37,804 nucleotides of DNA, taken from the NCBI GenBank assembly GCA_937976175.1, contig CALJTN010000160.1:1-37804 (forward strand). Reading direction: 5' to 3'. Under the pieces are notes generated by a model. The model searched no databases, was not told the origin of the DNA, and saw only the letters and a program-made list of their open reading frames with translations. This document shows positions 15,779 to 26,205 of this stretch, piece after piece. The DNA comes from an uncultured Clostridiaceae bacterium (GTDB lineage: Bacteria > Bacillota > Clostridia > Clostridiales > Clostridiaceae). Made by a program: the position numbers and the translations under genes. How positions within the stretch are numbered: position 1 is the stretch's first letter; every line of letters starts with the position of its first letter.

Positions 15779-15807
15779 TAAATATGCAATACCTCGCTTT
15801 TAAATTC
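15779..15807 (-). promoter_or_regulatory. Candidate sigma-E promoter of spoIIID
   Basis: On the minus strand GAATTTA (15801-15807), 14-base spacer, CATATTTA (15779-15786), a partial match to the sigma-E consensus. In Bacillus spoIIID is sigma-E dependent. Weak evidence. Confidence 0.35.
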
Positions 15808-15812
15808 CATTC

Positions 15813-15855
15813 CAATTAGTCATTTTCCGATGTATTTCGGAAAGATGACTAATTG
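15813..15855 (-). terminator. Long hairpin between spoIIQ and spoIIID
   Basis: CAATTAGTCATTTTCCGA (15813-15830) pairs with TCGGAAAGATGACTAATTG (15837-15855) with one bulged base. It follows the spoIIQ stop but lacks a clear T-run, so it may be an inefficient terminator or an mRNA 3' stabiliser. Confidence 0.6.
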
Positions 15856-15868
15856 ATATGGTTATTAG

Positions 15869-16636
15869 TTATTGTTTGGATTCTACAGGTTGGTATTTAT
15901 CATATTTTACATATTTTGAAGGGTCTATTTTTTTACCATCCTTCAAAACTTCAAAATGTAAGTGGTCTCCATATTTCTCTTTATATGCATTTAAAGTAGT
16001 GTTTCCCACTGTAGCAATTTGCTGCTTTTTAGTTACCTTGTCACCTGTTTTTACCAATATCTTTTCATCTAAATTAAAATATTTAGTAACAAAGCCATTT
16101 TGATGATCGATTTCAACCATCTTACCTTTTTGATTATCAACGTCGGTACCAACTTTCTTAACTACTCCATCCATAACTGCTACAACTGGTTCACCTAGTT
16201 TTGCTTTAATATCAATAGCTAAAAAGCTTGTTCTATAGCTATCAGTAGTCTCCCACTTAACTGGGTCCAATTCTGAATATGGTCTTGCTAATAGTCCATT
16301 AGCTACTGGTTTTGCAAATTGAGTATCAACTGACTTAGAAACTGCTACTGTTAAATCTTTAGTTGTAACTTTTTCGATGTTACGTTCAGGTACATCTTTA
16401 AGCCCCTCTGTCTTTACTTGAAGAGCGCCCTCATATTGTTCATCTTGACCTTGTAGCACATCTCCTGCATTTGCTTGTTCCTTTTCTACTATTGGTGGAT
16501 TGCTTGAAAGTTTTTTATTATTATTTGCTGTTATAGAAGCAACCGTAGCTACTATACATAAACAAACAAATAAAATTACATAGAAGCCCTCCTTCTTGAA
16601 AAAGTTTAATGTCTTATTGTTTGCTTTTTTATCCAT
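15869..16636 (-). CDS. spoIIQ: SpoIIQ-type LytM/M23 domain sporulation protein, incomplete zinc site
   Basis: SpoIIQ is made in the forespore and forms the channel across the two septal membranes with SpoIIIAH, supporting engulfment. The 255-residue product has one transmembrane segment (18-36), a linker, and a LytM domain (about 115-245). The HxGxD motif reads F138-L-A-I-D142, so its first histidine and glycine are lost, while HLHFE (225-229) is kept. Endopeptidase activity is therefore doubtful. The Bacillus protein is also reported to lack the first histidine, whereas the C. difficile one is reported to retain it. Start ATG 16636 follows GGAGGTG; an upstream ATG at 16666 lacks a site. It lies between spoIID and spoIIID as in Bacillus. 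Confidence 0.92.
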   Translation of the reverse strand: MDKKANNKTLNFFKKEGFYVILFVCLCIVATVASITANNNKKLSSNPPIVEKEQANAGDVLQGQDEQYEGALQVKTEGLKDVPERNIEKVTTKDLTVAVSKSVDTQFAKPVANGLLARPYSELDPVKWETTDSYRTSFLAIDIKAKLGEPVVAVMDGVVKKVGTDVDNQKGKMVEIDHQNGFVTKYFNLDEKILVKTGDKVTKKQQIATVGNTTLNAYKEKYGDHLHFEVLKDGKKIDPSKYVKYDKYQPVESKQ

Positions 16637-16826
16637 ACAAACACCTCCATTTGTATTTTTGTCCATAATGTATTAAAACATACACATTTTATAAAATTTA
16701 TTTCCACTTATTTCACATATTTGTGACATTTTTTTCATATTAACCTGCATAGTTCACAATGAACACTATTCATGTAAGTTTATTTGCTTTTAATTTTGTT
16801 AGTTCTTTATGCCTATCTTTATAAAA

Positions 16827-16871
16827 GATAAAGCTGGCTATCCTTTTATATAGAGGATAACCAGCTTTATC
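16827..16871 (-). terminator. Terminator after spoIID
   Basis: GATAAAGCTGGCTATCC (16827-16843) pairs with GGATAACCAGCTTTATC (16855-16871), 17 pairs with one mismatch. On the minus strand CTTTTAT follows. Confidence 0.82.
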
Positions 16872-16897
16872 ATAGGAAAGATATAAATATAATTTTC

Positions 16898-17944
16898 TCA
16901 TTTAGATATAACAGTGCCTTGATAATAATGATTTAATATTTCAACGTAATTTTTGCCCTCCTTAGCCATAGCATCTGCACCCCATTGACTCATACCTACT
17001 CCGTGTCCATATCCAATGCAATCTATTTCTACACCACTTTCATTAAACTTTATCTGAAAATTAGATGAGTTTAAACCTAACATTGTCCTAAATTTACTAC
17101 CAGGCATAGTTATGCTCCCTACCTTAATGTTCTTAACGCTTCCCCCTTCAGTCCTTTCAAGTATTGTTATTTGTTTTTTAATATTGTCTGAAGTTACCTT
17201 AGCATTATTATAATTCTTACTTATAATCTCGCTTAACTCTTTATACTTAAAAACCTTACTACTCTTAAATCTTGGCGCTCTTTCTTCACCCAAACTCTCT
17301 ACGCTCCTTAGATATGGTAAGCTATTGGTAAATACCTCTTCTGAGTTTTCTGTTTTACCACTGCTAGTTGCAAAATAATAAGGCTCCATTACCAACTCAT
17401 TGTTATAGGTTAATACTTGTCCTAATGTACTTTTAATAGCCATCTCAATCTTATTCCAATATTTCTCACTTGATTTTTTAGGCCATAGTTCTATACGCGC
17501 CTCTTTAGTCATATAAGCTTGACAGTGCACGGTGTCACACAAACTAGCTCCATTGGCGTTTTTACATGCTGCCCCTCCTAGTTCTTTGACATGAGCTAAC
17601 GCATAAGTCCTCGCTGCCACAGCTTGAGCTTTCAAAGCTTCTTGTTCAAACTCAGCAGGCATCTCCGCTGCCACAACCCCAGCAACATATCCTTCTAAAT
17701 CAAGCTCTTTTATAGTGCTTTCTTTTGATATAAAAACTTTAATTTTAGAGGTTTTTGGTAGCAAATTGTTTTTAATAATATTTTTATCTTTCTCTAATAT
17801 AGTTGGAGATTTGTTACTTTTGCTTAAGCTTTTATTATCTCCTACCCCTACTATTAAAATAGATGTTATAACTATGAATGCAACAAATGCAACAATTAAT
17901 AGGAGGATGTTTTTAAGATGTACTGTAATAAAAACTCTTCTCAT
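16898..17944 (-). CDS. spoIID: Stage II sporulation protein D (lytic transglycosylase)
   Basis: SpoIID cuts glycan strands during engulfment, together with SpoIIP and SpoIIM. The 348-residue product has one N-terminal transmembrane helix (about 8-33), then the SpoIID domain with GYVAGVVAAEMPAEFEQEAL (85-104), holding the catalytic glutamate (Glu94), AQAVAARTYAL after it, and a C-terminal GYGHGVGMSQWGADAMAKEG block followed by ILNHYYQGT. ATG 17944 follows GAGAGGAG. It is downstream of murA, with a terminator between, and probably under sporulation control; I could not define its promoter. Confidence 0.96.
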   Translation of the reverse strand: MRRVFITVHLKNILLLIVAFVAFIVITSILIVGVGDNKSLSKSNKSPTILEKDKNIIKNNLLPKTSKIKVFISKESTIKELDLEGYVAGVVAAEMPAEFEQEALKAQAVAARTYALAHVKELGGAACKNANGASLCDTVHCQAYMTKEARIELWPKKSSEKYWNKIEMAIKSTLGQVLTYNNELVMEPYYFATSSGKTENSEEVFTNSLPYLRSVESLGEERAPRFKSSKVFKYKELSEIISKNYNNAKVTSDNIKKQITILERTEGGSVKNIKVGSITMPGSKFRTMLGLNSSNFQIKFNESGVEIDCIGYGHGVGMSQWGADAMAKEGKNYVEILNHYYQGTVISK

Positions 17945-18072
17945 GCTTTTCTCCTCTCGTTATAAAATAATTTTTACTTTATACATATTAATTAACCATA
18001 AATAATATTACCTTTTTAACTAACTAATCTCTTATATAAAAATAAAGCCTAGAAATGTTTAAATAAAAAGTA

Positions 18073-18114
18073 AAAGAACTGAATATATTAATAACTTATA
18101 TACTCCAGTTCTTT
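18073..18114 (-). terminator. Terminator after murA
   Basis: AAAGAACTG (18073-18081) pairs with CAGTTCTTT (18106-18114), with further A/T pairing inside. T-rich sequence follows on the minus strand. Confidence 0.7.
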
Positions 18115-18124
18115 AAATTTTAAA

Positions 18125-19390
18125 TTATTTGCTAGAACTCACTCTTTCTATATCCGCTCCTAGTCCCCTTAATTTCTCTTCAATAGACACATACCCTCTA
18201 TCAATATGATATATATCACTTATTGTAGTTGCTCCCTCTGCTGTAAGCCCTGCTAATATTAGTGCTGCTCCTGCTCTTAAGTCCGTAGCTCTAACTTCTG
18301 AACCTGTAAACATATCTATACCTTCTATTACCGCACTTCTACCATCTATCTTTATATTTGCTCCCATTCTCTTTAATTCTACGGCATGCATAAATCTATT
18401 TTCAAAAATAGTTTCTGTAACTATACTTGTTCCTTTTACTGTACATAATAAACTCATCATCTGTGCCTGCATGTCTGTAGGAAATCCTGGATATGGCATA
18501 GTTTTTATATCTACTGGGTTTAATTTTTTCCTACCATCAACTGTTATGCTATTTTTATTAATCTCTATTGCTACTCCCATTTCTGTAAGCTTTGCTATTA
18601 TTGGCTTTAAATGAACCTCATCAACCCCATTAACTTTAAACAAACTTTTTGTTATTGCCGCCATTATCATAAATGTGCCTGCCTCTATTCGGTCATATAT
18701 AGGTTTATAAACAACTTCCTTAAAATCTTTAACACCTAAAATTCTTATGGTGTCCGTCCCTTCTCCACGTATCTGTGCTCCCATAGCCTTCAAAAACCTT
18801 GCTAGATCTACAATTTCTGGTTCTTCTGCTGCATTTTCTATTATGGTTTCGCCATCTGCAAGCGTTGCCGCCATCATTATATTTTCTGTAGCACCTACTG
18901 AAGGGTAATCTAAATATATGTTATTCCCCTTTAGTTTCTTTGCTTTCGCTTCTACATACCCATGCCCTACTGATACTTCTGCTCCTAATGCTGATAATCC
19001 TTTTAAGTGAAGATCAATGGGTCTAGTTCCAATGTTGCATCCCCCTGGCAAAGAAATTTTAAAGGTTCCAAATCTTCCAAGCATGGGGCCCATTATTAAA
19101 AAAGATGCTCTCATCTTTCTAACTAATTCATCATTAGCTTCATTATCAAGTAAATTAGCGGTATTTATTTTCACCCTTTTATTAATTTTATCTATGCTAA
19201 CATCTGCTTTAAGAGATTTTAATACTTCACAAATTACAAACACATCTTCAAGCATAGGCGCATTTTCAATGGTACAACTGTTACCATTTAATATGGTTGC
19301 TGCAAGTATAGGAAGGACTGAATTTTTAGCTGAACTAACATTCACTTCACCTTCTAATTTTTTCCCACCTTTTATAATTAATTTATCCAT
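18125..19390 (-). CDS. murA: UDP-N-acetylglucosamine 1-carboxyvinyltransferase
   Basis: MurA adds enolpyruvate to UDP-GlcNAc, the first committed step of peptidoglycan synthesis. The 421-residue product has the KNS motif (SSAKNSVLPILAA, 19-31), the catalytic loop LPGGCNIGTRPIDLHLKG with Cys118, the fosfomycin target, and DLRAGAALILAGL near the end. Length is standard. It is preceded by ywmB and followed by spoIID, matching murAA rather than the second copy (murAB) of Bacillus. A short gap after ywmB (27 bases) suggests joint transcription. Confidence 0.97.
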   Translation of the reverse strand: MDKLIIKGGKKLEGEVNVSSAKNSVLPILAATILNGNSCTIENAPMLEDVFVICEVLKSLKADVSIDKINKRVKINTANLLDNEANDELVRKMRASFLIMGPMLGRFGTFKISLPGGCNIGTRPIDLHLKGLSALGAEVSVGHGYVEAKAKKLKGNNIYLDYPSVGATENIMMAATLADGETIIENAAEEPEIVDLARFLKAMGAQIRGEGTDTIRILGVKDFKEVVYKPIYDRIEAGTFMIMAAITKSLFKVNGVDEVHLKPIIAKLTEMGVAIEINKNSITVDGRKKLNPVDIKTMPYPGFPTDMQAQMMSLLCTVKGTSIVTETIFENRFMHAVELKRMGANIKIDGRSAVIEGIDMFTGSEVRATDLRAGAALILAGLTAEGATTISDIYHIDRGYVSIEEKLRGLGADIERVSSSK

Positions 19391-19417
19391 TTTTATCCTC
19401 CATTATATTGTTAATTC

Positions 19418-20137
19418 TTAGTAAATTGTAATTATCTCAGGTGTACCTATAATAATGTACCTTCCAGATGAATAATTACATACAGCATAATTAAAATCAA
19501 TTAATTTATTATTGTTTATCTTCTCATCATATTTTTTTGTATATGCTATGGTGCTTACTCCATTATTTATATTTACTGTTTCAATATTTTCAGATCCATG
19601 AGATTTTAAGATTTTTATTATACTCTCATTAACATTATAAATATCTTCCATCTCCATACTTGTGTTAATCTCTTGCATTTGTGCCTTTAAGTATTGAAAA
19701 TACTTAATATCTTTGCCTCTATACCCAATGCTATTGCTAACTTTATTTTTAAGGTATACTAGTCCATTTTTACTACTTATCTCGCTTATGTTTATCGCTA
19801 TAATATGCTCATTATTGTATTTTAAAGTCTCTATATATCCTTGAAGATTTTCACTTGAAAACTCTATACAATAGGAATCCTCATTTTCAAAACTATTTAG
19901 TTTTATTCCTTTGTTATTAAATCCTAAAGCCTGAATTAGATAGTTACAAACTTCTTTTGGATCTTCCTCAGTTTTAAAACATGTCTTCAATCCGTATTCT
20001 ACTGTTTTGCTTTTAGTTGCAAGTAATATTTCATCGAATAAATTTACTTCCTCCTGTGCATTTGAGAGTCTAATATTAAATTGTAAAATAATTAGGCTTA
20101 ATACTATGCACAAAAGTGCAATACATTTTTTCTTCAT
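19418..20137 (-). CDS. ywmB: YwmB-like secreted protein
   Basis: The 239-residue product starts at ATG 20137 behind GGGGGAT, with a signal-like N-terminus (MKKKCIALLCIVLSLIILQF, then LSNAQEE with a possible cleavage after Ala). The rest is a mixed alpha/beta region with a central YIETLKYNNEHIIAINISEI strand pair and a late GRYIIIGTPEIITIY. The assignment to YwmB rests mostly on position between the atp operon and murA, as in Bacillus, and on size and signal peptide. No function is established for this family. Confidence 0.75.
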   Translation of the reverse strand: MKKKCIALLCIVLSLIILQFNIRLSNAQEEVNLFDEILLATKSKTVEYGLKTCFKTEEDPKEVCNYLIQALGFNNKGIKLNSFENEDSYCIEFSSENLQGYIETLKYNNEHIIAINISEISSKNGLVYLKNKVSNSIGYRGKDIKYFQYLKAQMQEINTSMEMEDIYNVNESIIKILKSHGSENIETVNINNGVSTIAYTKKYDEKINNNKLIDFNYAVCNYSSGRYIIIGTPEIITIY

Positions 20138-20191
20138 CTTAATCCCCCTATCCCTCAATTAGATTCTTGACCATAATTTATTTTTTTATTC

Positions 20192-20285
20192 TAAAAATAA
20201 TGATTTTTTAATATTCATGTTATTAATAAAATCATCCCCCAGCACAAGTGTGAAGAGGGCTATTTGGTTCATTATATAGGTGGGG
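20192..20285 (-). other. Gene-free leader region with a second terminator-like hairpin upstream of ywmB
   Basis: The stretch 20138-20487 holds no gene. Besides the atp terminator it has a hairpin on the minus strand, ATGATTTT (20200-20207) plus TTAATA with TATTAA plus AAAATCAT (to 20235), followed by TATTTTTAG. Upstream of that is a small GC-richer segment with CCCCCA (20236-20241) and TGGGG (20281-20285) complementary across it, and a TATAAT at 20271-20276 without a good -35. It could be a leader attenuator or a small RNA of about 75 bases. I have no family for it. Confidence 0.35.
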
Positions 20286-20454
20286 TAATATAACAATTCA
20301 CTTATTACATATATCTATTTCTTATATTATTAATATATAAAACTTTAATGAAAATGTGCTTAAAAGAATTCAACCACATTTTACAGGTAATTTTAAAGTC
20401 TTTCACTTAATATTTATTTTCATGTTACTAACAGGCTTTATCGGTTTTTCAGCG

Positions 20455-20485
20455 TAAAAAATGGAGATAAATTAACATCTCCATT
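20455..20485 (-). terminator. Terminator of the ATP synthase operon
   Basis: AATGGAGAT (20460-20468) pairs with ATCTCCATT (20477-20485) around an eight-base loop; on the minus strand a run of T follows. It directly abuts the atpC stop. Confidence 0.88.
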
Positions 20486-20487
20486 GC

Positions 20488-20886
20488 TTAACCTTTTACC
20501 TTAATTCTCATGAGTGACCTTATAACAGCACTCTCAGCTCTTTTAATATCAATGCCATCTTTATGACGCAATCTTTCTTCTGCTCTTTCCTTGGCTTTCT
20601 TTGCCCTTTCAGCATCTATGTTCTCTGGCCACTCACAGGCACTACACAACATTTCTATTTCACCTCTATATACGCTTAAGATCCCTGTTGAGGTAAATGC
20701 TTTTATTTCCTTACCGTCTACTTCTGTAAATATTGTAAGCGTTGGTTTTAACTGCGATATCATAGGCACATGCTTTGAAAGAATACCAAATCTACCTTCA
20801 TCATTCTCAGTATACAGACTTAGAATTTCTCCAATATAAAACTCCTTTTCTGGAGTAAGTATAGTAAGCTTTATATGACTTTTCAT
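20488..20886 (-). CDS. atpC: ATP synthase epsilon subunit
   Basis: Epsilon is a central-stalk subunit that couples rotation and inhibits ATP hydrolysis. From ATG 20886 the product is 132 residues: an N-terminal beta-sandwich (LTILTPEKEFYIGEI...GILSVYRGEIEMLCSACEWP) and a C-terminal helical hairpin (IDAERAKKAKERAEERLRHK). The start is uncertain. An AGAAAGG lies 15 bases before this ATG, only three before a GTG at 20898, and an ATG at 20916 has no ribosome binding site; family length favours 20886. Last gene of the operon. Confidence 0.93.
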   Translation of the reverse strand: MKSHIKLTILTPEKEFYIGEILSLYTENDEGRFGILSKHVPMISQLKPTLTIFTEVDGKEIKAFTSTGILSVYRGEIEMLCSACEWPENIDAERAKKAKERAEERLRHKDGIDIKRAESAVIRSLMRIKVKG

Positions 20887-20937
20887 ATGAAAAAACACTG
20901 ACCTTTCTATGTACATATTGGCATTTTTTACATTATA

Positions 20938-22350
<1,413 letters not shown>

Positions 22351-23205
22351 TTACCTTTGAGCTTCCGCTCCTCCAACTATTTCTGATATCTCTTGTGTAA
22401 TTGCACTCTGCCTAATTCTATTATATTTTAAATTAAGTTTCTCAAGTAAGTCATGGGCATTGCTAGTAGCTGCTCCCATAGATTCCATTCTAGCCCTGTG
22501 CTCACTGGCTTTTGAATGTAGCATACAATTTAACATTTTGCTCCTTAGAAACAATGAAGCAATTTCATACATTGCCTTTTCATCTATTGTTTCAATGTCT
22601 ACATATGCTTTACTACTATTGTGTTCATTATCAAAATTTAGAGGGATTAGTTTCTCAAACTTAACTTCGTTCTTTGTTGCTGAAATAAGTTTTTTATGAA
22701 CAATATAAACTTCACCTATTTCTTCACTGCTATACATATTAAGTGCATGATTAATAATTGTGGTAGCTTCCTTCTGAGAGGGTATATCTGGAATTTCCAC
22801 ATATTCTGCCACGGTTTCAGTATTAAGCTTTTTAAATATACTTCTTCCCCTTTCACCTACAATAATTATGCTATAATCCTCATTATTTTTTTTAATTTTA
22901 TTTATAAATTCATTTGCTACTGACCAGTTAAATCCACCACAAAGACCTGTATCTGAGGTTAATATAATATACATTTTCTTACTATTGCTATTTCCCCGTA
23001 TATAAATACTATCCTCTTCATAATTATCCTTAACCTGCTTAATAATTTCCCAAAGCTTATGTACATAACTATTATTAATATCTACCTCACCCTTTAATTT
23101 TTTATATTTAGCTGTTGAAACCAGTCCCATAGCTTTAGTGATTTTCTTAGTATTTGTTATGGACTTTATTCTCCTCTTAATTGCAATAAGCCCCGTACCT
23201 GACAT
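22351..23205 (-). CDS. atpG: ATP synthase gamma subunit
   Basis: Gamma is the rotating shaft of F1. The 284-residue product has the conserved N-terminal helix IKRRIKSITNTKKITKAMGL, the central TSDTGLCGGFNW block, and the C-terminal helix MGAATSNAHDLLEKLNLKYN followed by RQSAITQEISEIVGGAEA. ATG 23205 follows AGGGAGATG. The 91-base gap to atpA is the largest inside the F1 part of the operon and holds nothing I can name. Confidence 0.98.
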   Translation of the reverse strand: MSGTGLIAIKRRIKSITNTKKITKAMGLVSTAKYKKLKGEVDINNSYVHKLWEIIKQVKDNYEEDSIYIRGNSNSKKMYIILTSDTGLCGGFNWSVANEFINKIKKNNEDYSIIIVGERGRSIFKKLNTETVAEYVEIPDIPSQKEATTIINHALNMYSSEEIGEVYIVHKKLISATKNEVKFEKLIPLNFDNEHNSSKAYVDIETIDEKAMYEIASLFLRSKMLNCMLHSKASEHRARMESMGAATSNAHDLLEKLNLKYNRIRQSAITQEISEIVGGAEAQR

Positions 23206-23296
23206 ATTTCATCTCCCTATCCGCAATAAATATAATATCCCCACAAATTAATTACCATTTACAAGCTCTACATTAATAACCTTCCTCTAAAAGCTA

Positions 23297-24814
23297 TTAA
23301 TATTGTTCAACTGAAAATATTTTTTTAAATTCTTCTATAGCTTCAATGAGCATTTGTTTTACCTTATCCTCTATAACCTTATTTTGAGCTATTGTTTTAC
23401 CTACTTCTCTATGATGTGTGTCCATGTACTCCAAAAACTCTCTCTCAAATCTTTTTATCTCATGTACTGGAATATCCATAATGTAATTATTTGTTCCTGC
23501 AAAAAAAATCATAACTTGTTTTTCCATAGGTATTGGCATGTATTGATCTTGTTTTAATATTTCAACTAACCTTTTTCCCTTTTCCAGCCTCATGCTAGCA
23601 TCCTTATCAAGATCCGTTCCGAATTGAGAGAAAGCTGATAGCTCCCTGTATTGAGCCAGTTCTAATCTTAAAGTTCCTGTAACATCTTTCATGGCTTTTG
23701 TTTGGGCATTTCCACCAACTCTTGATACAGATATTCCAGCATTAACAGCAGGTCTTTGTCCTGAGTGAAATAATTCTGTCTCAAGAAATATTTGTCCATC
23801 TGTTATAGAAATAACGTTAGTTGGTATATATGCAGTAACGTCTCCTGCAAGAGTTTCTATTATAGGAAGTGCTGTTAATGACCCTCCACCTAATTTATCT
23901 GAAAGCTTCGCAGCTCTTTCCAGTAGCCTTGAATGAATATAAAACACATCTCCTGGATAAGCTTCTCTACCTGGTGGTCTACGAAGTAATAGAGACATAG
24001 CCCTATATGCTACTGCATGTTTAGATAAATCATCATATACTATTAGTACATCCTTACCCTTATTCATAAAGTACTCTCCCATGCTACATCCAGCATAAGG
24101 TGCCAAATACTGTAATGGAGCTGATTCTGAGGCTGTGGCTGCTACAACTATTGTGTAATCTAAGGCTCCCATTTCAGATAATGTATTCACAATGTGTGCC
24201 ACAGTAGATTGTTTTTGACCTATGGCAACATATATGCATGTAACCTCTTTACCCTTTTGATTTAAAATAGCGTCTAAGGTTAAGGTGGTTTTACCTGTTT
24301 GCCTATCTCCAATTATAAGTTCTCTTTGCCCTCTACCAATTGGCACCATAGAGTCTATTGCTTTTATTCCAGTTTGAAGTGGTTCCTTAACGGATTGTCT
24401 TTCAATAACTCCAGGGGCTTCCACCTCTACTGCTCTTGTCTCTGTAGTACTAACTGGCCCTTTGCCGTCTATTGGCACACCTAAAGAGTTTACGACTCTT
24501 CCTATTAAAACTTCTCCTACAGGTATCTCCACCACTCTACCGCTTCTTTTTACTATGTCCCCTTCCTTGATACCTTCTCCAGGACCCAAAAGTACACATC
24601 CTACATTGTCTTGCTCTAGATTTAATGCCATACCACATATTCCATTTGGAAATTCTAAAAGTTCACCTTCCATGCATTCATCTAAGCCATATACTCTGGC
24701 TATTCCATCCCCTATTTGTATTATGGTTCCTGAGTCAACAGTATCAATCTTCTTTTCATATCTCTCTATCTCTCTCTTTATTATGGATGTTATTTCTTCT
24801 GGCTTTATATTCAT
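23297..24814 (-). CDS. atpA: ATP synthase alpha subunit
   Basis: Alpha is the non-catalytic nucleotide-binding partner of beta. The 505-residue product has [15 protein letters not shown] (Walker A, near residue 170), [20 protein letters not shown] and [15 protein letters not shown], the ATP synthase alpha/beta signature. ATG 24814 follows GAGGTGA. Confidence 0.99.
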   Translation of the reverse strand: MNIKPEEITSIIKREIERYEKKIDTVDSGTIIQIGDGIARVYGLDECMEGELLEFPNGICGMALNLEQDNVGCVLLGPGEGIKEGDIVKRSGRVVEIPVGEVLIGRVVNSLGVPIDGKGPVSTTETRAVEVEAPGVIERQSVKEPLQTGIKAIDSMVPIGRGQRELIIGDRQTGKTTLTLDAILNQKGKEVTCIYVAIGQKQSTVAHIVNTLSEMGALDYTIVVAATASESAPLQYLAPYAGCSMGEYFMNKGKDVLIVYDDLSKHAVAYRAMSLLLRRPPGREAYPGDVFYIHSRLLERAAKLSDKLGGGSLTALPIIETLAGDVTAYIPTNVISITDGQIFLETELFHSGQRPAVNAGISVSRVGGNAQTKAMKDVTGTLRLELAQYRELSAFSQFGTDLDKDASMRLEKGKRLVEILKQDQYMPIPMEKQVMIFFAGTNNYIMDIPVHEIKRFEREFLEYMDTHHREVGKTIAQNKVIEDKVKQMLIEAIEEFKKIFSVEQY

Positions 24815-24830
24815 AAATTCACCTCAGTTC

Positions 24831-25364
24831 TTATTTAAACATTATTTTTTTCATTTCCTCTAGTTTATTTTTTATTGTTCCATCAATAACCTTTTCTCCA
24901 ACCCTTATATATACTCCACCTATAATAGTTTTATCTAATTTTTCATCAAAGATAATTTTCTTATGGTACATTTTATATATTTTCGTGCGCAAATTTTCTC
25001 TTTGTGTTTCCTCAAGAGGTATACTAGTTTTAACCTCAACTAATAAAGTATTATTTCGTTCTAAATGAATCTTCTCCATTTCTTTAAGTTTTTCTTCTGT
25101 AAATAATATTCTATCTTTTTCTATAAGGATAAGTAAAAAAGATAAAAGCCCCTCATCTATCTTCCCCTTGAAAATTTTAATAAATATCCTCTTTTTTCTA
25201 TAGGTGCTTATATCCGGGTGCTTAATAACCTTTAAGAACTCACCATCTTCTTTCATGAGTGAAACAATCTGCCGAAGGTCATCTAGATATTCGCCTACCT
25301 TATCTTTTTCCTCAGCAACTTCATATAGTGCTAATGCATATCTCTTATCTAAGTATTCATACAT
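24831..25364 (-). CDS. atpH: ATP synthase delta subunit
   Basis: Delta joins F1 to the peripheral stalk. The 177-residue product has the N-terminal helical domain (YALALYEVAEEKDKVGEYLD) and a C-terminal DKTIIGGVYIRVGEKVIDGT motif. It overlaps the end of atpF by eight bases, so translation is probably coupled. Confidence 0.97.
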   Translation of the reverse strand: MYEYLDKRYALALYEVAEEKDKVGEYLDDLRQIVSLMKEDGEFLKVIKHPDISTYRKKRIFIKIFKGKIDEGLLSFLLILIEKDRILFTEEKLKEMEKIHLERNNTLLVEVKTSIPLEETQRENLRTKIYKMYHKKIIFDEKLDKTIIGGVYIRVGEKVIDGTIKNKLEEMKKIMFK

Positions 25365-25851
25365 TTGGCGTACCTATTTCAGAAATGAAATCCTCAATCA
25401 ACTTTTTATGTTCTTCCTTATTTATATGCTGTTCAAGAGCCCTTTCAGATAATATTAAGGATAACTCTATAACTTGTTTCTTAACTTCATTTTCTACTTT
25501 TTGTTTCTGTCTTTCAGTTTCTATTCTCGACCTTTCAATTATAAGTAAAGCTTCCTGTTTTGCTTCCTTAATCAATTCTCCTGATATTTTTTCCGCTCTT
25601 AATTTGTACATTTCAACTATGTTCTTACCTTCCTTTTGAGCTAACTTTAACTTTTCATCACTTTCTGCTTTTAACCTTCGGGCTTCCTCTTTATCTTTGT
25701 CAGCTTCCTTAAATGAGGAAACTAATTCTTGTTTTCTTGTTTCTAAAATCTTATTTACTGGTATAAATAGAAAATGCTTAGCAATGAAAAGTAGTATAAG
25801 AAAATTTATCATTGCAGCTATAATTGTACCTAATTTTATACCTATCTCCAT
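25357..25851 (-). CDS. atpF: ATP synthase subunit b
   Basis: Subunit b forms the peripheral stalk. The 164-residue product has one N-terminal membrane helix (about 8-29, TIIAAMINFLILLFIAKHFL) and a long charged coiled coil thereafter, rich in Lys, Glu, Arg. ATG 25851 is preceded by GGGGG. Only one b-type gene is present, so the stalk is a homodimer. Confidence 0.97.
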   Translation of the reverse strand: MEIGIKLGTIIAAMINFLILLFIAKHFLFIPVNKILETRKQELVSSFKEADKDKEEARRLKAESDEKLKLAQKEGKNIVEMYKLRAEKISGELIKEAKQEALLIIERSRIETERQKQKVENEVKKQVIELSLILSERALEQHINKEEHKKLIEDFISEIGTPNV

Positions 25852-25930
25852 CTAAATAAACCCCCGATTCATCAATTATTTTACCTTATGAAAATCGAGA
25901 CTTTCACCTACCTTCCTTTTCTATCTCTTT

Positions 25931-26179
25931 TTAGCCTCTTACCCCAAATAGAATTAGTAGCAAGGCTATTAAGAAACCATATATGGCTGTGGCTTCAGAT
26001 AAAGCACCACCTATAACTAATGCTCTCGTTATTTTGTCACTAGCCTCTGGCTGCTTTGCTATGCCCTCTACTGCCTTTGCTGTAGCATTTCCTGTCCCTA
26101 TTCCGCCACCTATAACACCGATAGCTGCTATTCCTGCTCCTATTGCGGACATTCCTGCAATAAATCCCGCTGAATCCAT
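25931..26179 (-). CDS. atpE: ATP synthase subunit c
   Basis: Subunit c forms the rotating ring. The 82-residue hairpin has two membrane helices joined by the polar loop AKQPEA (41-46). The ion-binding carboxylate is Glu62 in [13 protein letters not shown]. The position that is Gln in sodium-binding rings is Thr29 here, and the residue after the carboxylate is Ala63 rather than Ser, though Thr64 and Tyr67 are kept. This favours proton coupling. ATG 26179 follows a strong AGGAGG. Confidence 0.98.
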   Translation of the reverse strand: MDSAGFIAGMSAIGAGIAAIGVIGGGIGTGNATAKAVEGIAKQPEASDKITRALVIGGALSEATAIYGFLIALLLILFGVRG

Positions 26180-26205
26180 AAAAATTCCTCCTATGCATTT
26201 TTAAA

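Noticed and set aside
16637-16760. Sigma-F promoter for spoIIQ
   Set aside because: A GTGTA and a GGACAAAAAT can be placed 16 bases apart, but the match to the -10 consensus is too poor to report.
19017-19421. Plus-strand frame of 134 codons opposite murA
   Set aside because: Antisense shadow of murA with no initiation signal.
24462-24863. Plus-strand frame of 133 codons opposite atpA
   Set aside because: Antisense shadow of atpA; composition follows the reverse of the real codons.
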